DNA of 64,000 bases, taken from contig CM057129.1 of the NCBI GenBank assembly GCA_029964075.1, forward strand, positions 26,093,430 to 26,157,429, read 5' to 3'. The position numbers were made by a program, and so were the translations under genes. The stretch's first letter is position 1, and each line of letters starts with the position of its first letter. Source of the stretch: Patiria pectinifera (Eukaryota; Echinodermata; Asteroidea; Valvatida; Asterinidae). This document shows, one piece after another, positions 32,501 to 42,000 of the stretch. Below the pieces are notes generated by a model. That model was not told where the DNA came from. It ran no database searches and saw nothing but the letters and a program-made list of their open reading frames with translations.

Positions 32501-34676
32501 GAAAACGGTTTGTGCAAAATTGCAGTTTAACATTTGATTTTTGTTTAATTGAGTCTACTAAAGTTTCCCCCCACTATTTCCATATAGGTCTAGGCCAATA
32601 CGACTTTCCATCGCTGGCAGTACAAACCACATAAATGAATAACGTCTAGTTAATTTGTGGCCTTGAATACTTTTCTCATGATTTATTCACAGCTTTTTCA
32701 TAAGAGTGGTCATCAAGTTGAATGACCCTCGGCATGTAATAAGTGTAAGATATAAATCCAGTCAGTCGCCATGGCTCACCCCTTTGTAAGATTTTTGACA
32801 GAAATCTATTATATGTTTGATGTTATTTTTTATAGGCATCACAGTACACCGGGCTCCCAGAAGTCAAAAGAGGTACCTGAACATCAACGACAGGCCGATC
32901 AACCTGTATCTTTTCGCCGAGACTCCTACGGGTCAAAACCTTCGCGTGGTCAACGACGAAGTCCCATGCCCACCGTGCGCCAGCCTGCCGTATGCCGAGT
33001 ATCGAGCCGTCAGCGCCGGCAAAGAGTTCCTGTCGTTGGTCATCAACGGATCGAATTCCATGGAGATTATGAACTGCTCCTGTACAGTCGCCCTGGCCGT
33101 AGACGGAGGCTACGCCAAGTCGTTCAATTTCACTCTCACTACGGATGACTCAAGTACGTTTTTCTCAGGGCGTTAGCTGTAATTGCTTGCTCGTAATTGG
33201 TTTTCCTCATTTTCTTTGAAACATTCACAGCAATTGCTTCACACCAACGAATGTATTAATGTTGGAGTCCGCATAATTCCTGTTACTCTCTAAATTCCAA
33301 AAAGTGAAATTGGGGACTAGATGTTTTAGAGTGAAAATCACTTTCATTTTTGATTGAAATAGTCTGAAAAATGAATCACTTCAGTCAAAGCTTGATTGAA
33401 GGAATTGCACTCTAAAACGTCTAGTCTCTAATCGCTATAGTTTCCAACTGTGGGATGATCTTCACGCGAATGAAGTGAATTTTTCAGAGTAATGTACCCT
33501 TTAGGAGACGTAGATTGTTCGTCATAAGTTATATAACTTTCGTCCTAAGTTATACCCCAGGGAGACAATGGACATTAACATTTCAATGTCTCCCTTATAG
33601 GATTGTCCCTCTAAGGTACCATTCCCCGTAATAATAATTTTGAGTATCATTTTCATATGAACTATCCGTGTTTCATATTGTGAAACCAGGGAACAGACGA
33701 TTTAGAAGATTGGAACTCACAGAAATAATGTTAGATTGAAATGCTAGGGAAAACTCGAGTACAAACAGTAGATCTATTCGATGGAAGGGTTTTCACTCGC
33801 AATCGTCTTGTCCCTATTAGTTTCAGTGGGGTGGAATGAATTTTCACTCATTGGAAATTGGTTAGATGGGCCTGTTGAATGTTGGTTTTAAATTTCTCGT
33901 CATTGATTATTTGTATATGCTACAAATGCAGATGAAGCCCAGATAAACGAACTGGAGGATTCCGACGAGATAAGACGATATCAAAGCAAACTGCAAGACT
34001 GGAAAGACAAAGTGGTAAGTGCCTAATGGCCTTTATTCGTTAGTCGGCCATAGTAAATTGAAAAAGAGATACTTGGAACTTGCGAAGAAAAATGAAAGCA
34101 ATGACATAAAGTATGTAAAAAATCTATGCCAGTCTGCTCAGATGAATAATTTAAAATTTGTGATTGATAAACATACCCTAATGTTTGAGTCCGCATTAAA
34201 AAAAAATGAAATTGAGGCGAGAATGTATAAATAGTTTGGCACCATCCCATTCAACAGATATCAATTTACACAATACAGGGAACACGACAAACATGGCTTC
34301 TTCGTAAATAAGGTCCATAGGCCTGCGTCCCGCGCCAATATAGACCAAAAATATTATTAAGCGTGGTCCATTGAAAACGGTCGAAATGATGCGTGACAAG
34401 CGTTTCCATTCCAGCCTTATACAGGGTTTAAAAGGAAAAATTCAAATAATAAGTATTTAGCTGTTTAACAGAGATTGAAAAAGATGATTTTCAAATACCG
34501 ATTTCAGTTACCGATACCGAATTATCGATTACCCATCTATGCGAATCACATTGTGTGGATTTTGGCGATAGCACCAGCAATTATAACATATATGCTTATT
34601 TCTACTTATTATTTGTTTAATATAGGGTGAGTCTTGCGGACTAGATGACGTACAATTGTGCCAAGCACGACCGTAA
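20428..34676 (+). CDS. Secreted semaphorin (class 2-like), 17 exons, complete
   Basis: Semaphorins are extracellular ligands for plexin receptors in axon guidance and cell migration. Joining the exons listed below gives 732 codons with every splice phase consistent. Residues 1-26 are a signal peptide (VLGILLVCLVPACYSQ). The sema domain runs about 46-510, with QLFVGGKAQLFSV, CDNYIRVI, ECGTNSRNPYC, PQFVGDPISYNGRVYFFFRE, FVKARLTCSI and YHYNEI. A PSI domain lies about 535-568 (ACLVIEDPYCSWNGSSC). The next 115 residues hold CPPC and CSC clusters but no convincing Ig fold. The tail RRYQSKLQDWKDKVGESC recalls the helix after the Ig of invertebrate class 2 semaphorins. There is no transmembrane segment, so the protein is secreted. 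An in-frame ATG at 20374 would add 18 residues. Confidence 0.9.
20974..21236 (+). mobile_element. tRNA-derived SINE in semaphorin intron 1
   Basis: It has a Pol III A box-like TGGCGTAGCGGT near 20989 and a B box GGTTCGAATCC at 21031-21041. A conserved body follows (CCGTGGGTTTTCCCC and CCTCCCACC), ending in an A-rich AATAAAATAAAATAAA tail. This head-body-tail order is that of SINEs. It is not a functional tRNA gene. Confidence 0.75.
21369..21550 (+). CDS. Semaphorin exon 2
   Basis: Residues 46-106, including LFVGGKAQLFSV, the first blade of the sema propeller. The acceptor is TTTCCAAG at 21368; using the stronger-looking AG at 21360 would introduce an in-frame TGA. The donor is ATG|GTAAGA. 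Confidence 0.85.
21585..21890. repeat. CAAG/CAGG simple repeat with inserted transposon end
   Basis: Runs of AAGCAAGCAGGCAGG occur at 21590-21735 and resume at 21857-21887. Between them lies sequence ending TGGGTGCGCCACTG, a hAT-like right terminus; its left end is not defined. It lies in semaphorin intron 2. Confidence 0.65.
22151..22201 (+). CDS. Semaphorin exon 3
   Basis: A 51-base exon (17 residues, LNNVSIPTNGGYLCQDH) between TTTGCAG and GTAAGT, phase 0 on both sides, in agreement with exons 2 and 4. Confidence 0.8.
22798..23608. mobile_element. Tc1/mariner-like element with long inverted arms
   Basis: The ends CAGTGCATGGAGTAAAA and TTTTACTCACACTG are inverted. The arms stay complementary for over 200 bp, with TTGCGCCAACTGGTCAGG near 22992 against CCTGACCAGTTGGCGCAA near 23398. 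The centre keeps a transposase remnant on the - strand. It lies in semaphorin intron 3. Confidence 0.75.
23141..23278 (-). pseudogene. Tc1/mariner-family transposase C terminus
   Basis: The last 45 codons read DLQERITREIDILRQDME, then RRAQLCIERDGGQVED and a stop. The pattern 'L(Q)ERI...I...RRxxxCIExDGGxxEx' is typical of the extreme C terminus of Tc1/mariner-type DDE transposases. The frame is closed upstream by a TAG, and the catalytic region is lost. Confidence 0.7.
24066..24170 (+). CDS. Semaphorin exon 4
   Basis: Residues 124-158: CDNYIRVIHALPNG followed by LLECGTNSRNPYC, the diagnostic C-x-NYI(R)V...CGTN..PxC block of sema domains. Flanked by TTACAG and GTAAGT. Confidence 0.95.
24561..24672 (+). 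CDS. Semaphorin exon 5
   Basis: Residues 159-195 plus one base; contains RIQYDPSSSYPTFVV, the 'CPYDP'-like strand of sema domains but without its Cys. Flanked by TTTCCAG and GTATGT. Confidence 0.85.
24834..25419. mobile_element. Tc1/mariner-like MITE in semaphorin intron 5
   Basis: The ends CAGGGTGAGTAAAACAAA and TTTTTTACTCACCCTG are inverted, each next to TA (24832-24833, 25420-25421). The arms of about 190 bp contain ATGTAAGCACTTGTTCATTG and its partner CAATGAACAAGTGCTTACAT. No ORF. Confidence 0.85.
25699..25860 (+). CDS. Semaphorin exon 6
   Basis: Residues 196-249 plus one base; LELFVGTNLEFYAGS corresponds to the 'LYSGTNAEF' strand. The donor GAGT|GTAGGT gives a Trp at the exon 6/7 junction, a conserved sema position (SxW). 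Confidence 0.85.
26330..26463 (+). CDS. Semaphorin exon 7
   Basis: Residues 250-294: PQFVGDPISYNGRVYFFFRE and EFISESLVFSRVAVVCQ. This is the strongest sema motif in the gene. Flanked by ATTTCAG and GTAATA. Confidence 0.95.
26762..26806. repeat. Perfect 20-bp-arm hairpin
   Basis: TTCCCATAAAATATAACTAC and its exact inverse flank CAGTG. It lies in semaphorin intron 7 and could be the core of a small MITE. Confidence 0.85.
26846..26886. repeat. GACA/GACC microsatellite
   Basis: Interrupted ACAGACAGACCGACCGACAG units, in semaphorin intron 7. Confidence 0.85.
27170..27287 (+). CDS. Semaphorin exon 8
   Basis: Residues 295-333 plus one base: NDTGG...FVKARLTCSIDG and YHYNEI, matching the 'SFLKARLNCS...YFNEIQ' block. 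The acceptor is TCTCAAG at 27169; the nearby CAG at 27179 leads to an in-frame stop. The donor is GTGAGT. Confidence 0.9.
27571..27631 (+). CDS. Semaphorin exon 9
   Basis: Residues 334-353 plus two bases: QDIYQSTDDTNLVFAIFATR, the strand after the NEIQ motif. Flanked by TCAACAG and GTAAGT. Confidence 0.9.
27864..28017 (+). CDS. Semaphorin exon 10
   Basis: Residues 354-405: SSAVCAYRLDEIEALF ... WKDV ... PRLVT, equivalent to 'GSAVCxFxxxxI...PRPGTC', with the Cys supplied by exon 11. Two phase-0 donors are possible (after 28011 or 28017); the second keeps the family spacing to that Cys. Confidence 0.85.
28373..28490 (+). pseudogene. Decayed tandem duplicate of semaphorin exon 11
   Basis: It begins after the same TGGTTATTTCAG acceptor and starts TGTCAAAACACT, as exon 11 does at 28518. 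It then matches TTTTGATGA(C/A)GCTACC, GGTCAAATAATGTCGGTG and AAGCTGCAC. A net 7-base length difference shifts its frame, and the equivalent frame hits TAG. The second half and the donor are absent. Splicing exon 10 into it would read through to TGA at 28529 and lose the PSI domain. Confidence 0.85.
28518..28731 (+). CDS. Semaphorin exon 11
   Basis: Residues 406-476 plus one base: CQNTDSFDEA ... FSQIVVDENV ... DVMFIGTG, matching the 'FTQIVVD...YDVMFIGTD' block. Flanked by ATTTCAG and GTAAGT. A decayed duplicate of its first half lies 145 bp upstream. Confidence 0.93.
28980..29290. mobile_element. hAT-like MITE, CAAGGGCGGAT family, copy 2
   Basis: The ends CAAGGGCGGAT and ATCTGCCCTTG are inverted. 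The flanking 8-mers CTCGTTCA and CTCATTCG agree at 6 of 8 positions. The interior shares the CCTCAGATCGCACCACAGAG and GGGCCCTTGAGCGGGCCC modules with 3278-3604 and 4209-5551. It lies in semaphorin intron 11. Confidence 0.7.
29713..29804 (+). CDS. Semaphorin exon 12
   Basis: Residues 477-507: ENGTVLKAYLNANRSEAKVV, the 'GTVLKVV' strand. Flanked by TTCACAG and the weaker donor GTCAGT, chosen because it alone keeps phase 0 with exon 13. Confidence 0.85.
30330..30600. repeat. Purine-rich low-complexity stretch
   Basis: Nearly all A and G on the + strand for about 270 bp (for example GGGGAGGGACCAGAAAGGGG), in semaphorin intron 12. The long frames on either strand are compositional. Confidence 0.6.
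30736..30917 (+). CDS. Semaphorin exon 13 (end of sema, PSI)
   Basis: Residues 508-567 plus two bases: QAVFVGTDIGVYKVPFQHC closes the propeller; CLVIEDPYCSWNGSSC is the PSI core (DPYCxW). Flanked by CATGCAG and GTAAGT. Confidence 0.95.
31559..31594. repeat. ACTA microsatellite
   Basis: About five tandem ACTA units followed by related CTAGCTAA sequence, in semaphorin intron 13. Confidence 0.8.
31738..32037. mobile_element. MITE-like inverted repeat in semaphorin intron 13
   Basis: AATAAACCAATCAGGTA at the left and TATCTGATTGGTTTATT at the right are inverted with one mismatch. A direct repeat TTCGCCATTGAA occurs at about 31784 and 31980. It ends 45 bp before exon 14. Confidence 0.5.
32082..32125 (+). 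CDS. Semaphorin exon 14
   Basis: Residues 568-582, an acidic linker (GEQDLETGADNTVAP). Both junction phases fit. Flanked by TTCACAG and GTATGT. Confidence 0.75.
32836..33153 (+). CDS. Semaphorin exon 15 (atypical C-terminal module)
   Basis: Residues 583-688. Begins ITVHRAPRSQKRYLNIND and contains VPCPPCASLPYAEY and MNCSCTVALAVDGG. In class 2 semaphorins an Ig domain sits here. The paired Cys clusters and predicted strands could be a diverged Ig, but the usual Trp and YxC signature are missing. Flanked by TTTATAG and GTACGT. Confidence 0.85.
33313..33428. repeat. Inverted repeat in semaphorin intron 15
   Basis: GACTAGATGTTTTAGAGTG and CACTCTAAAACGTCTAGTC pair at 18 of 19 positions around a 75-bp interior. 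Probably a small MITE. Confidence 0.6.
33932..34014 (+). CDS. Semaphorin exon 16
   Basis: Residues 689-716, a charged helix (NEAQINELEDSDEIRRYQSK, then LQDWKDKV). Flanked by AATGCAG and GTAAGT. Confidence 0.85.
34626..34676 (+). CDS. Semaphorin exon 17 (terminal)
   Basis: Sixteen residues, GESCGLDDVQLCQARP, then TAA at 34674-34676. The acceptor is AATATAG. The GESC Cys after the helix matches the 'KxxQC' end of class 2 semaphorins. Confidence 0.75.
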   Translation, partial: GESCGLDDVQLCQARP

Positions 34677-36468
34677 CCAAGCAACACTCAGTTACGTCAC
34701 CGCCTTCCCGTGGATTTGTCCCAATCACGTGACACAGAACTTTTTTTAAGTCTCTGGAAGAATTGCAGTGCTCTGAAACGATATGTTTGAATTTGTGTGG
34801 CCGTGGTTAACATCGGCATTTATTTTGTCTTTTGTAAATATGTTTTTGTTCTACATGCCATTTAAAGGCCCGTACAATCGTTTGCATTAATGCATCTTTT
34901 TTTAAGCAACAACATTGCTCAAAATTAAAAGTATAAGAGATTGTATCTAACTGGTAGGAGTCACATTGTGAGGAAAAAATGCGCTTTTTTTGGGGGGGGG
35001 TCTCTTATAAACTCGGATTCCGTTGTTTGCACTTCTGATTCAGGAGTTGCCGTGTCACATTTTGTAACTACTCTCACATGCATGACAGAATCTACTCGGG
35101 ACACGGTTCAGAACCCTCCGCTGGTTTGTGATATAGGCCTACGTGACGTGTTGGCCTACGTGACTGGACACCATCTTCCTATGGGGGCGCTGTTCAAATT
35201 GGACGATCACGAGCACTGTCGGACAAAATGTGGCGCTTTTCAGGGCGCTGCTAGCTGAAATTGGCACTTACGTGTAAAGAAAAAACTGTCTAAGCCACTC
35301 GCGAGAGCTTAACAGTAATTTGATTTACATGTGTACAACTTTATGCCTCTTATACACATATAGGTTGGAAGTTGTTTATAGTAACTCAGTATACATGGTG
35401 ATTATATTTTTGTTACAGCAATGTCGGTATATCATATAGCATTTCATGGTGTATTTTGTAAGAATGTCTAGTTATGTTACATAACTGGAACGTTTGCGTT
35501 CCAGTACATGTGAAGTCAATTATGTACTCGGGATTGTTCAAGTGAAACAAAGAACGAAATGGAACTTGATTGTCAAATACATTTCGGAAAGTGTTTGAAG
35601 AGCAGACAAACAGTATGCCAATTGTTCGAATGTTCTAAATGAACTTATATTGGAATTAAAAAATATTATACCAAGAAAAGTTGACAGGTGAGTGTAGCTC
35701 ACCTATTTTAATCCGTAGCCTGTATTGTGTCGCTATAGAGGACGGAAGCCGTTGAAATAAAGGAAAACAAACTCCGGGTTGAAACTTAGACATGGCATGG
35801 ACAGCATTTTCAACCATAAAATCAGTCCAACTCTTGGCGCGTATCTGTCTTTTTGTTTAATATATATTGCAGTCTGCATTATAGCTCTGTTCCATTGAAT
35901 TTTTCCCTTCTGTTTTTCAAAGTCATCGTCTTACCCGTGATCCAAGTTATGTGTCAGAGAAAGGTTATAAGTCCAAATAGTTGATTGCATTTCCAAAATG
36001 CTGAATGTCCATTTGAAAAAAGTCTGCAAACTTGTGTAAACAGACACACTTTTGACATGTATTTTTTAAACAGTGTTTAATACTTTGGGCAACTAGTAGA
36101 GGGCAGTATTAATTTTTTTCTACATTGCATCGAATATTATGTGTATATATAAGGTTATTATGTACCTGTTGTGACTGAATGCTATAGTTAGAAATTTAAA
36201 GCTAATAGACTTCACGCGTAGCGGCCATCTCAGAGGGCATCTTTTGATAGTCTAATTCAGTAACAATGAACGAACAAAAGGTTCACTCAAGCATGTCACA
36301 TCAAAACAAAGACGTTGCTCTCAACGATGGCTGCTACGCATTATGCCTATATACAATTAATTACTGGTTAAAACGTCGGTAGTATGTTAACTCGCTTATT
36401 GAAATATTTTGTTACTGGTTCCAACGGAATTATAGTTCAATTATTTTTGTATGCAGTATATACACAGA
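34677..36468. other. Semaphorin 3' flank / intergenic
   Basis: Presumed 3' UTR followed by intergenic sequence. One AATAAA at 35756-35761 could be the polyadenylation signal. A short imperfect inverted pair, GCGTAGCGGCCATC and GATGGCTGCTACGC, lies at 36216 and 36326. No gene is seen. Confidence 0.4.
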
Positions 36469-36606
36469 AAAACCAAAGTGAGTAATTTGACTCATTATCA
36501 TAAAAAAATGAGTCATTTTGACACACTATGGCTCAAAGTGTGTCACTACACGGACAGAATGACTCATTTTTTTCCGATAATGAGTGAAATTACTTATTTT
36601 GGGTTT
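36469..36606. mobile_element. Small palindromic MITE
   Basis: AAACCAAAGTGAGTAATTTG and ACTCATTATC are mirrored by GATAATGAGT and AAATTACTTATTTTGGGTTT. The whole 138 bp folds into one imperfect hairpin. Confidence 0.6.
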
Positions 36607-37650
36607 AGAAAGAGTATTTTTAAGTTTTTTGATAAATCCTCAGTTTGATGTTTGATCTTTTGCAGACTATGTGGTTGAAAATGTTGATTGTTCCATACAA
36701 CTTCCATTTTGCAAAATTTGTTCTACAAAATGAGCTCTGGTGACTTATGATCCATAGGCCTAACTCTAAATAACTATCTACAAAATTATACATGTTACAA
36801 CTTTTAAAATCATTGCATTTATAAAAGGAACTGTACAATTGCTCATGAGTTTGGCTGTAATCAATCAAAAAGTTCGAAACTTAAAGCAAAAAAACAATTG
36901 TGTGTGAATTTTTTTCAGTTAATTAAATTAACCGAATGCCACGTGGTCTGTTTTGAGAGAGATGTACCGAGTGCGAAATGCGAAATACACATACCCCAAC
37001 GGTGCTCCCATTGCGTTGGGTCGGTACTACCTTTTTATACAACTTCCCTCAATACTTGACTTTTTGTTAACAACAACCCCTCCCCGCTCCTCGTGGAAAG
37101 AGAATTGGACACATTATCTCACATCGCAATATAACAACCAGGCCTCATAAATTGGCTCCTGTTAAAAGCGCATAGCGCCCTCTATTTATTTTCTTCACCT
37201 CAAAATTACAGAAGTAGGCCTAATTCGCATCAAGGTAATCACCAAGTAAATGTATGGGCTGTGCAGGGTACATCTTATTCACGAGTAATTGCGAGATTTA
37301 AAGGAAGTGGAAGTGACAAAATGATGTGTTGTTTGTAATTACCGGCTTTTTTGTCTTGATGAATTTTGGGCAAACGCGAATTTCATAAATATGGCCTGTC
37401 TTCGAGCCTTCCTCCATGCTTCGAGAGAGCATCTTTATCTTCATCTTCAACCATTAAGCAAAATATCCTATCTGCATACCGCGCTAACCTGCGTTGCGTA
37501 TGGAAGAACTTGATAATGAGCTAAACTTGAAAATGCAGTCGTCTTTTTTTAATTGTGTGATGCAGGAAACTTGATTTGGTGGAACTGATGATTATATTTG
37601 CTTGCAACTTGTTCCAATTGATGATGGTGTGAAGAATGAGTCCCTGGGTA
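36607..37650. other. Intergenic, no gene seen
   Basis: Short frames without recognisable domains; no structured repeat was defined. Confidence 0.4.
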
Positions 37651-38164
37651 CAGGGTGACCCCCACAAAATGCAGCCCTAAAACGTTTGCCTTAAAAAAAG
37701 GGATCGGTGGATTTTTATGTTTTGGGTATGAGATTAAAGCTGAGAGCTTTCCTTTCAATTACTGAGAAAAAAATCATAAAAATATCACTTTGGGTTTCTG
37801 AGAAAATGCCAATTATGTAAAAGTAGTCATTTTTCATCCCGTATCCAAGTACTTCAAACAGTGAAACATTTTACTCTAAGCCTACTGTGCAATTCTCCTT
37901 CATTTGTGCAAATTTCTTTAAAATTTTGACATATATGTTGCTCAAAAGGTTTAAAAGTACAGTAAAAATCCCGTAATTTGTTTGCGTAAGGATAAAAAAT
38001 GACTACCTTTACATAATTGGCATTTTCTCGGCAACTCAAAGAACTATTTTAATGACTTTTTTTTCAGTATTTAAAAGAAAAAGATCCCCAAAACATAAAA
38101 ATCCACGGATCTTTTTAATTTAAAAGCAAATGTTCTAGGGTTGCATTTGGGGGTTGTCACCCTG
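37651..38164. mobile_element. Tc1/mariner-like MITE, intergenic
   Basis: The ends CAGGGTGACCCCCACAAA and CACCCTG are inverted. The arms of about 200 bp carry CATAAAAATCCAC and its partner GTGGATTTTTATG. The left flank is TA and the right is TT, so the duplication is degraded. It resembles the elements at 943 and 24834 in end sequence and size. Confidence 0.75.
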
Positions 38165-38699
38165 TTTGCCCTAGTTTTATAGCTAAGCTGCTGAAACTTC
38201 TGATCGTGACCCCTTGAAATGTTTTAAAATGGGAATCTTCTGGGGACTGAGATTAGGCAGCGGGGGAAGCATGGGCATCAGTAGAAAATTTAAATATAAA
38301 TTACTGATTAATCAATGTAAACATTAATTATATATTCCTTCAATGTGGATGACAGGACGAGCGAAGTGATTTTGTAAAAGACCTTACCGAGTATGCATGC
38401 AACGACTCGACTCAGCGCGGCATGTCATCGTTTTTACGTTGAGGGCGCTGTTCGTTACATTTTTCTTGCATTTTCATCATGTAGATGGTGAGAAATTGTT
38501 CGTCTTTCAATAATTTTGTGAAGCTGTAGTAAAATCATATTTCCTGTGATGACTTAACTCTGTTTTATTGTTTAAATAAGATAGTATACAATTAGTGGAA
38601 AAAATAATTTGAAATGTTATTAATTGTGCCAGAACGTTGTTTTGATATTTGACGTTATCTACAAGTACTAAAATAGTTGTATGTTCACAACAACTTGCC

Positions 38700-38968
38700 G
38701 TTTTTGAGATCTCCTTCCGCATGTGTGCCGCGCATTATGCACCGTACCATACCACTGTGTACGTTCGAATTTATTAATTCACTCGTGAAAATATATGGGA
38801 GCGTGATTGGAACGGTGCGTGGTGCGGAGTTTCCCTAACTTATTTCTCGCTCTCTGTTTCCGTCCAATATGCGGTAAGAGTCTCACTCGCAAGTGTTTTG
38901 ATGATCAGACCCAGTGTCCGGGGATGTGCCGAGTTTGTGGTCATTAGTGGCTTTGTTTGGGAGCCAGA
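38700..38968 (+). promoter_or_regulatory. Presumed DAPK promoter / 5' UTR region
   Basis: Inferred only from position upstream of the DAPK start codon. A CCAAT at 38865-38869 is the one promoter word I see, and no convincing TATA box is placed. Transcription may start further upstream in an unseen non-coding exon. Confidence 0.25.
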
Positions 38969-39030
38969 ATGTTGACTTTCAAGACCGAGCCCGTGGAGGA
39001 TTTCTACGAAATCGGAAAGGAGATTGGGAG
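38969..39030 (+). CDS. dapk: DAPK exon 1
   Basis: MLTFKTEPVEDFYEIGKEIG plus two bases (AG). The N terminus parallels the DAPK start (M..F..E.V.D.Y..G.E.G), which fixes the ATG. The donor is GTACGT. Confidence 0.9.
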
Positions 39031-42000
39031 GTACGTAGGCCTATATATTGCGGTAGCGTTGTGTACAGTGTTTACGGAACACTCGACAGATGTAACGCTT
39101 CTCTACCTACATCATTACATGGTGATGGTTAAAGCGAAAACTTTTGAATTAATACCGTAACCATGGAATGTCATGTATTTTTTCTCCATGGGGAAAGAAT
39201 GTTGCATCCTGACGCCACTTTTTTTTCATCATAAATTGGGCCGTCTCAATCAGTGACGGTCAGTCACTGCCAATATCATGTTCAACAGACATGAAACTGG
39301 GACTGAGAAACTTTGAATATTTTGAAAATGCACTCAACTCTCCATAGACTTTGCACACAACCAAAGAAGTGGCGTCTGGATACTACATTATTTCTACCAT
39401 GGTTTTATGTCTGCTCAACTTGCAAACCAAATGAGTGGCCTTGATCATTCATGATCAACATGATCAAGGTGACAGCAGCCCAAGTTCATTGGCCATGTGG
39501 TTTCTTTACTGACTTTCCCTGTCTGTTCAAATGTGAGCTTTATTATTTATTAATTTGTTGACATTGTGTTTTATAATATATTTTAAGTTGAATATCGAAC
39601 TGGTTTGACATTGTTTGAATTATTCAAATTTTATAATTACGGGCAATGTACAAGTTACGTTGGCAATAAGTGCATTCAAGGTAGTAGGCCTATGCGCCAT
39701 CTTGTTAAGGCAGCCAATAGACACAAGCGCACATTGGAATGAACGCATGATGCCTTGGAAGCGCAAAAGTTTTCGATTTACGTACGTACTTCAACGCGTG
39801 TTCTTTTTGCCTCGTGGACAAGATGCCGATGGCACATATATATATTACCGTGACAGTGCTCATTGTGCAGGTATTTATTATTGTTATAATATTTCAGAGT
39901 GAAATCCTTCTCCATATAGTTCAGTTATTTTGTTTTACTGTATTGAGTGGCATCCGGTCGTATGTACCGGTACATTGAAATTGAATTTTAAATCGAAAGG
40001 GAATCATCACAGTAATTTCACATTAACCCTAATTCCCTGGGCATTTTTGCTGGGATGCAACCTCAATCCTGCAAAATCCTTCAACTTCCTTCGTGTAAAA
40101 ATTGCATACAGCCTCAATCCTCCAAAATCCTCAGAACTTTATTTCTTGAATGTGGTCCTTGGAGGGGTGACCACTGCCTCAATCCTGCAAAATCCTCCAG
40201 TAACCACTGTCAATATGTTGAGGCCGAGCCAGTCACATCCTGGAGCAGTGCGAAGGATTTCAAGTATAATCTAGGCCTAAATTTATGCATGGCTGAGCAC
40301 AAACAACACAAGGTCCGGCCCATTTTTGTCGTAGGCCTATAACCTCAATCCTTCAAAATCATCCATTTTGCAAAGAGGATTTTGGAAGGTTGGGTTAAAG
40401 TTGCATCCCCGTTCTCTTCAAGAAATTCTTTTTTTTTCTTCAAATTTTAACTTGTATGTTTTTATTCCAAGCAAAAACTCTCCTTTTTTGGATGTCTGTA
40501 ACCACGCAACCAACCTGGAAAAAAAAGGAGGTTTTGTTTTTGGGAAACAGATCCGCTTTGCGAGCAGACTGGTTCCCGGTTTGTTCATTATGGATACTGA
40601 CTGTGGGGGCGGGAACCAGCCTACCGGTGCTTTGCATTGTCTAGCAGCCACTAATTCGAAATTCTAAATTAATAATTCAAAAACTAAACATGGGCAGAAT
40701 TGTTTTCAGTCAATGTCTCATTCAGAAGTTAATAATTTTGTATAAATTTCTAGAAAAATAGCCAAGTTCTAAGAAAAAAAATTACGGTAGAAGAGGATTT
40801 ATTTTGGGGGATGAAACTCAAAAATTAGCATCCATGGGAACGCATCCTTTAAACAAATTTGCGGATGTTGATCGGTTGGCAAGTTGAATTTCTTTCACAC
40901 GTTACAGTAGGCACTTGTTGACAGCTTACCTGTTTCCCACGGAGACCTTTTCACAGATTAAGTAACAGTCAATCACAATACTGCAAAGTCAGAGACGCTA
41001 AATTTGGCAGCTAGATATTATCTGTACTGTTGCATCCTTGCACGATTTCTAAATGACTATTTAATTGACACATTTTTGTGGTTGTCACTAACAATGTCCT
41101 GTATCATAGGAATTACCATGGATGACCAGGAGTGACTTTAGTTATCGTCAATATCAATATTTGTTTTGATCTCGTGTCTGAATCATTCCGATCATCCCGG
41201 AATATCCCAGGATCCCAAACTTTATTGTTCGTCCCGCCCGACCTGATTGTTTAAAGTGCAAACACTCCAGACAAGATAAGATACTGAAATCTTATGTGAG
41301 AAGATTTCATTTTGACACGATAACGAGAAAGGGTAGGCCCCAATACAATGTTATACCGGATGCCAATTGCTGGTGTTGAACAGTTATCATGTGCATTACA
41401 AGAATGACATAATGACATTTCCAAGGATTGCAGCAATGTTGCTAAATGTTGCTAGCATCGTGTCAGAAGCTGTGATCCCTGGCTACATACGGGTTTACGG
41501 CTTCTGACCAGCGCCCAGCAATTGAACAAAGACATTGACAAAATGGGGAACTGCCAACGTATATCGGTAGGGCTGGATAGCTCAGTTGGTAGAGCACCGG
41601 AACTGCAATCCAAGAGTTGCAGGTTCGAACCCCGGTCCAGTCAATTTCTTCATTCAACTTGGCAAATTGTAAGAGTTAAATGTTACAAAAAAAACCAAAA
41701 TGGAGAACTGTGCTGTAATGATTTGTGTTATTAATATTAGTCTTTGATGTATATTTTCAAAAAAACATGTACATGAAATTTTCTTTATTGTTTGACAGCT
41801 CAGAGTTTTGTACATTGTAGTCCGGAGCATGTGGAGGAGATTATTTTGGAATACTGATTCATAAAAAAACACTGGACATGTACAATGTAGGCCTACATTT
41901 CCATCAGTGCTGATGAAACAGAAATATTAAACTTCATAAATTTACAAGAACAAACAGAAACTACACATGTGTTCAGTGTCATTGTAACCATATTTTGATA

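Noticed and set aside
41571..41643. Functional tRNA-Ala (TGC) or tRNA-Cys gene
   Set aside because: Two mismatches in each of the anticodon and T stems and C at position 33; better explained as a tRNA pseudogene or SINE head.
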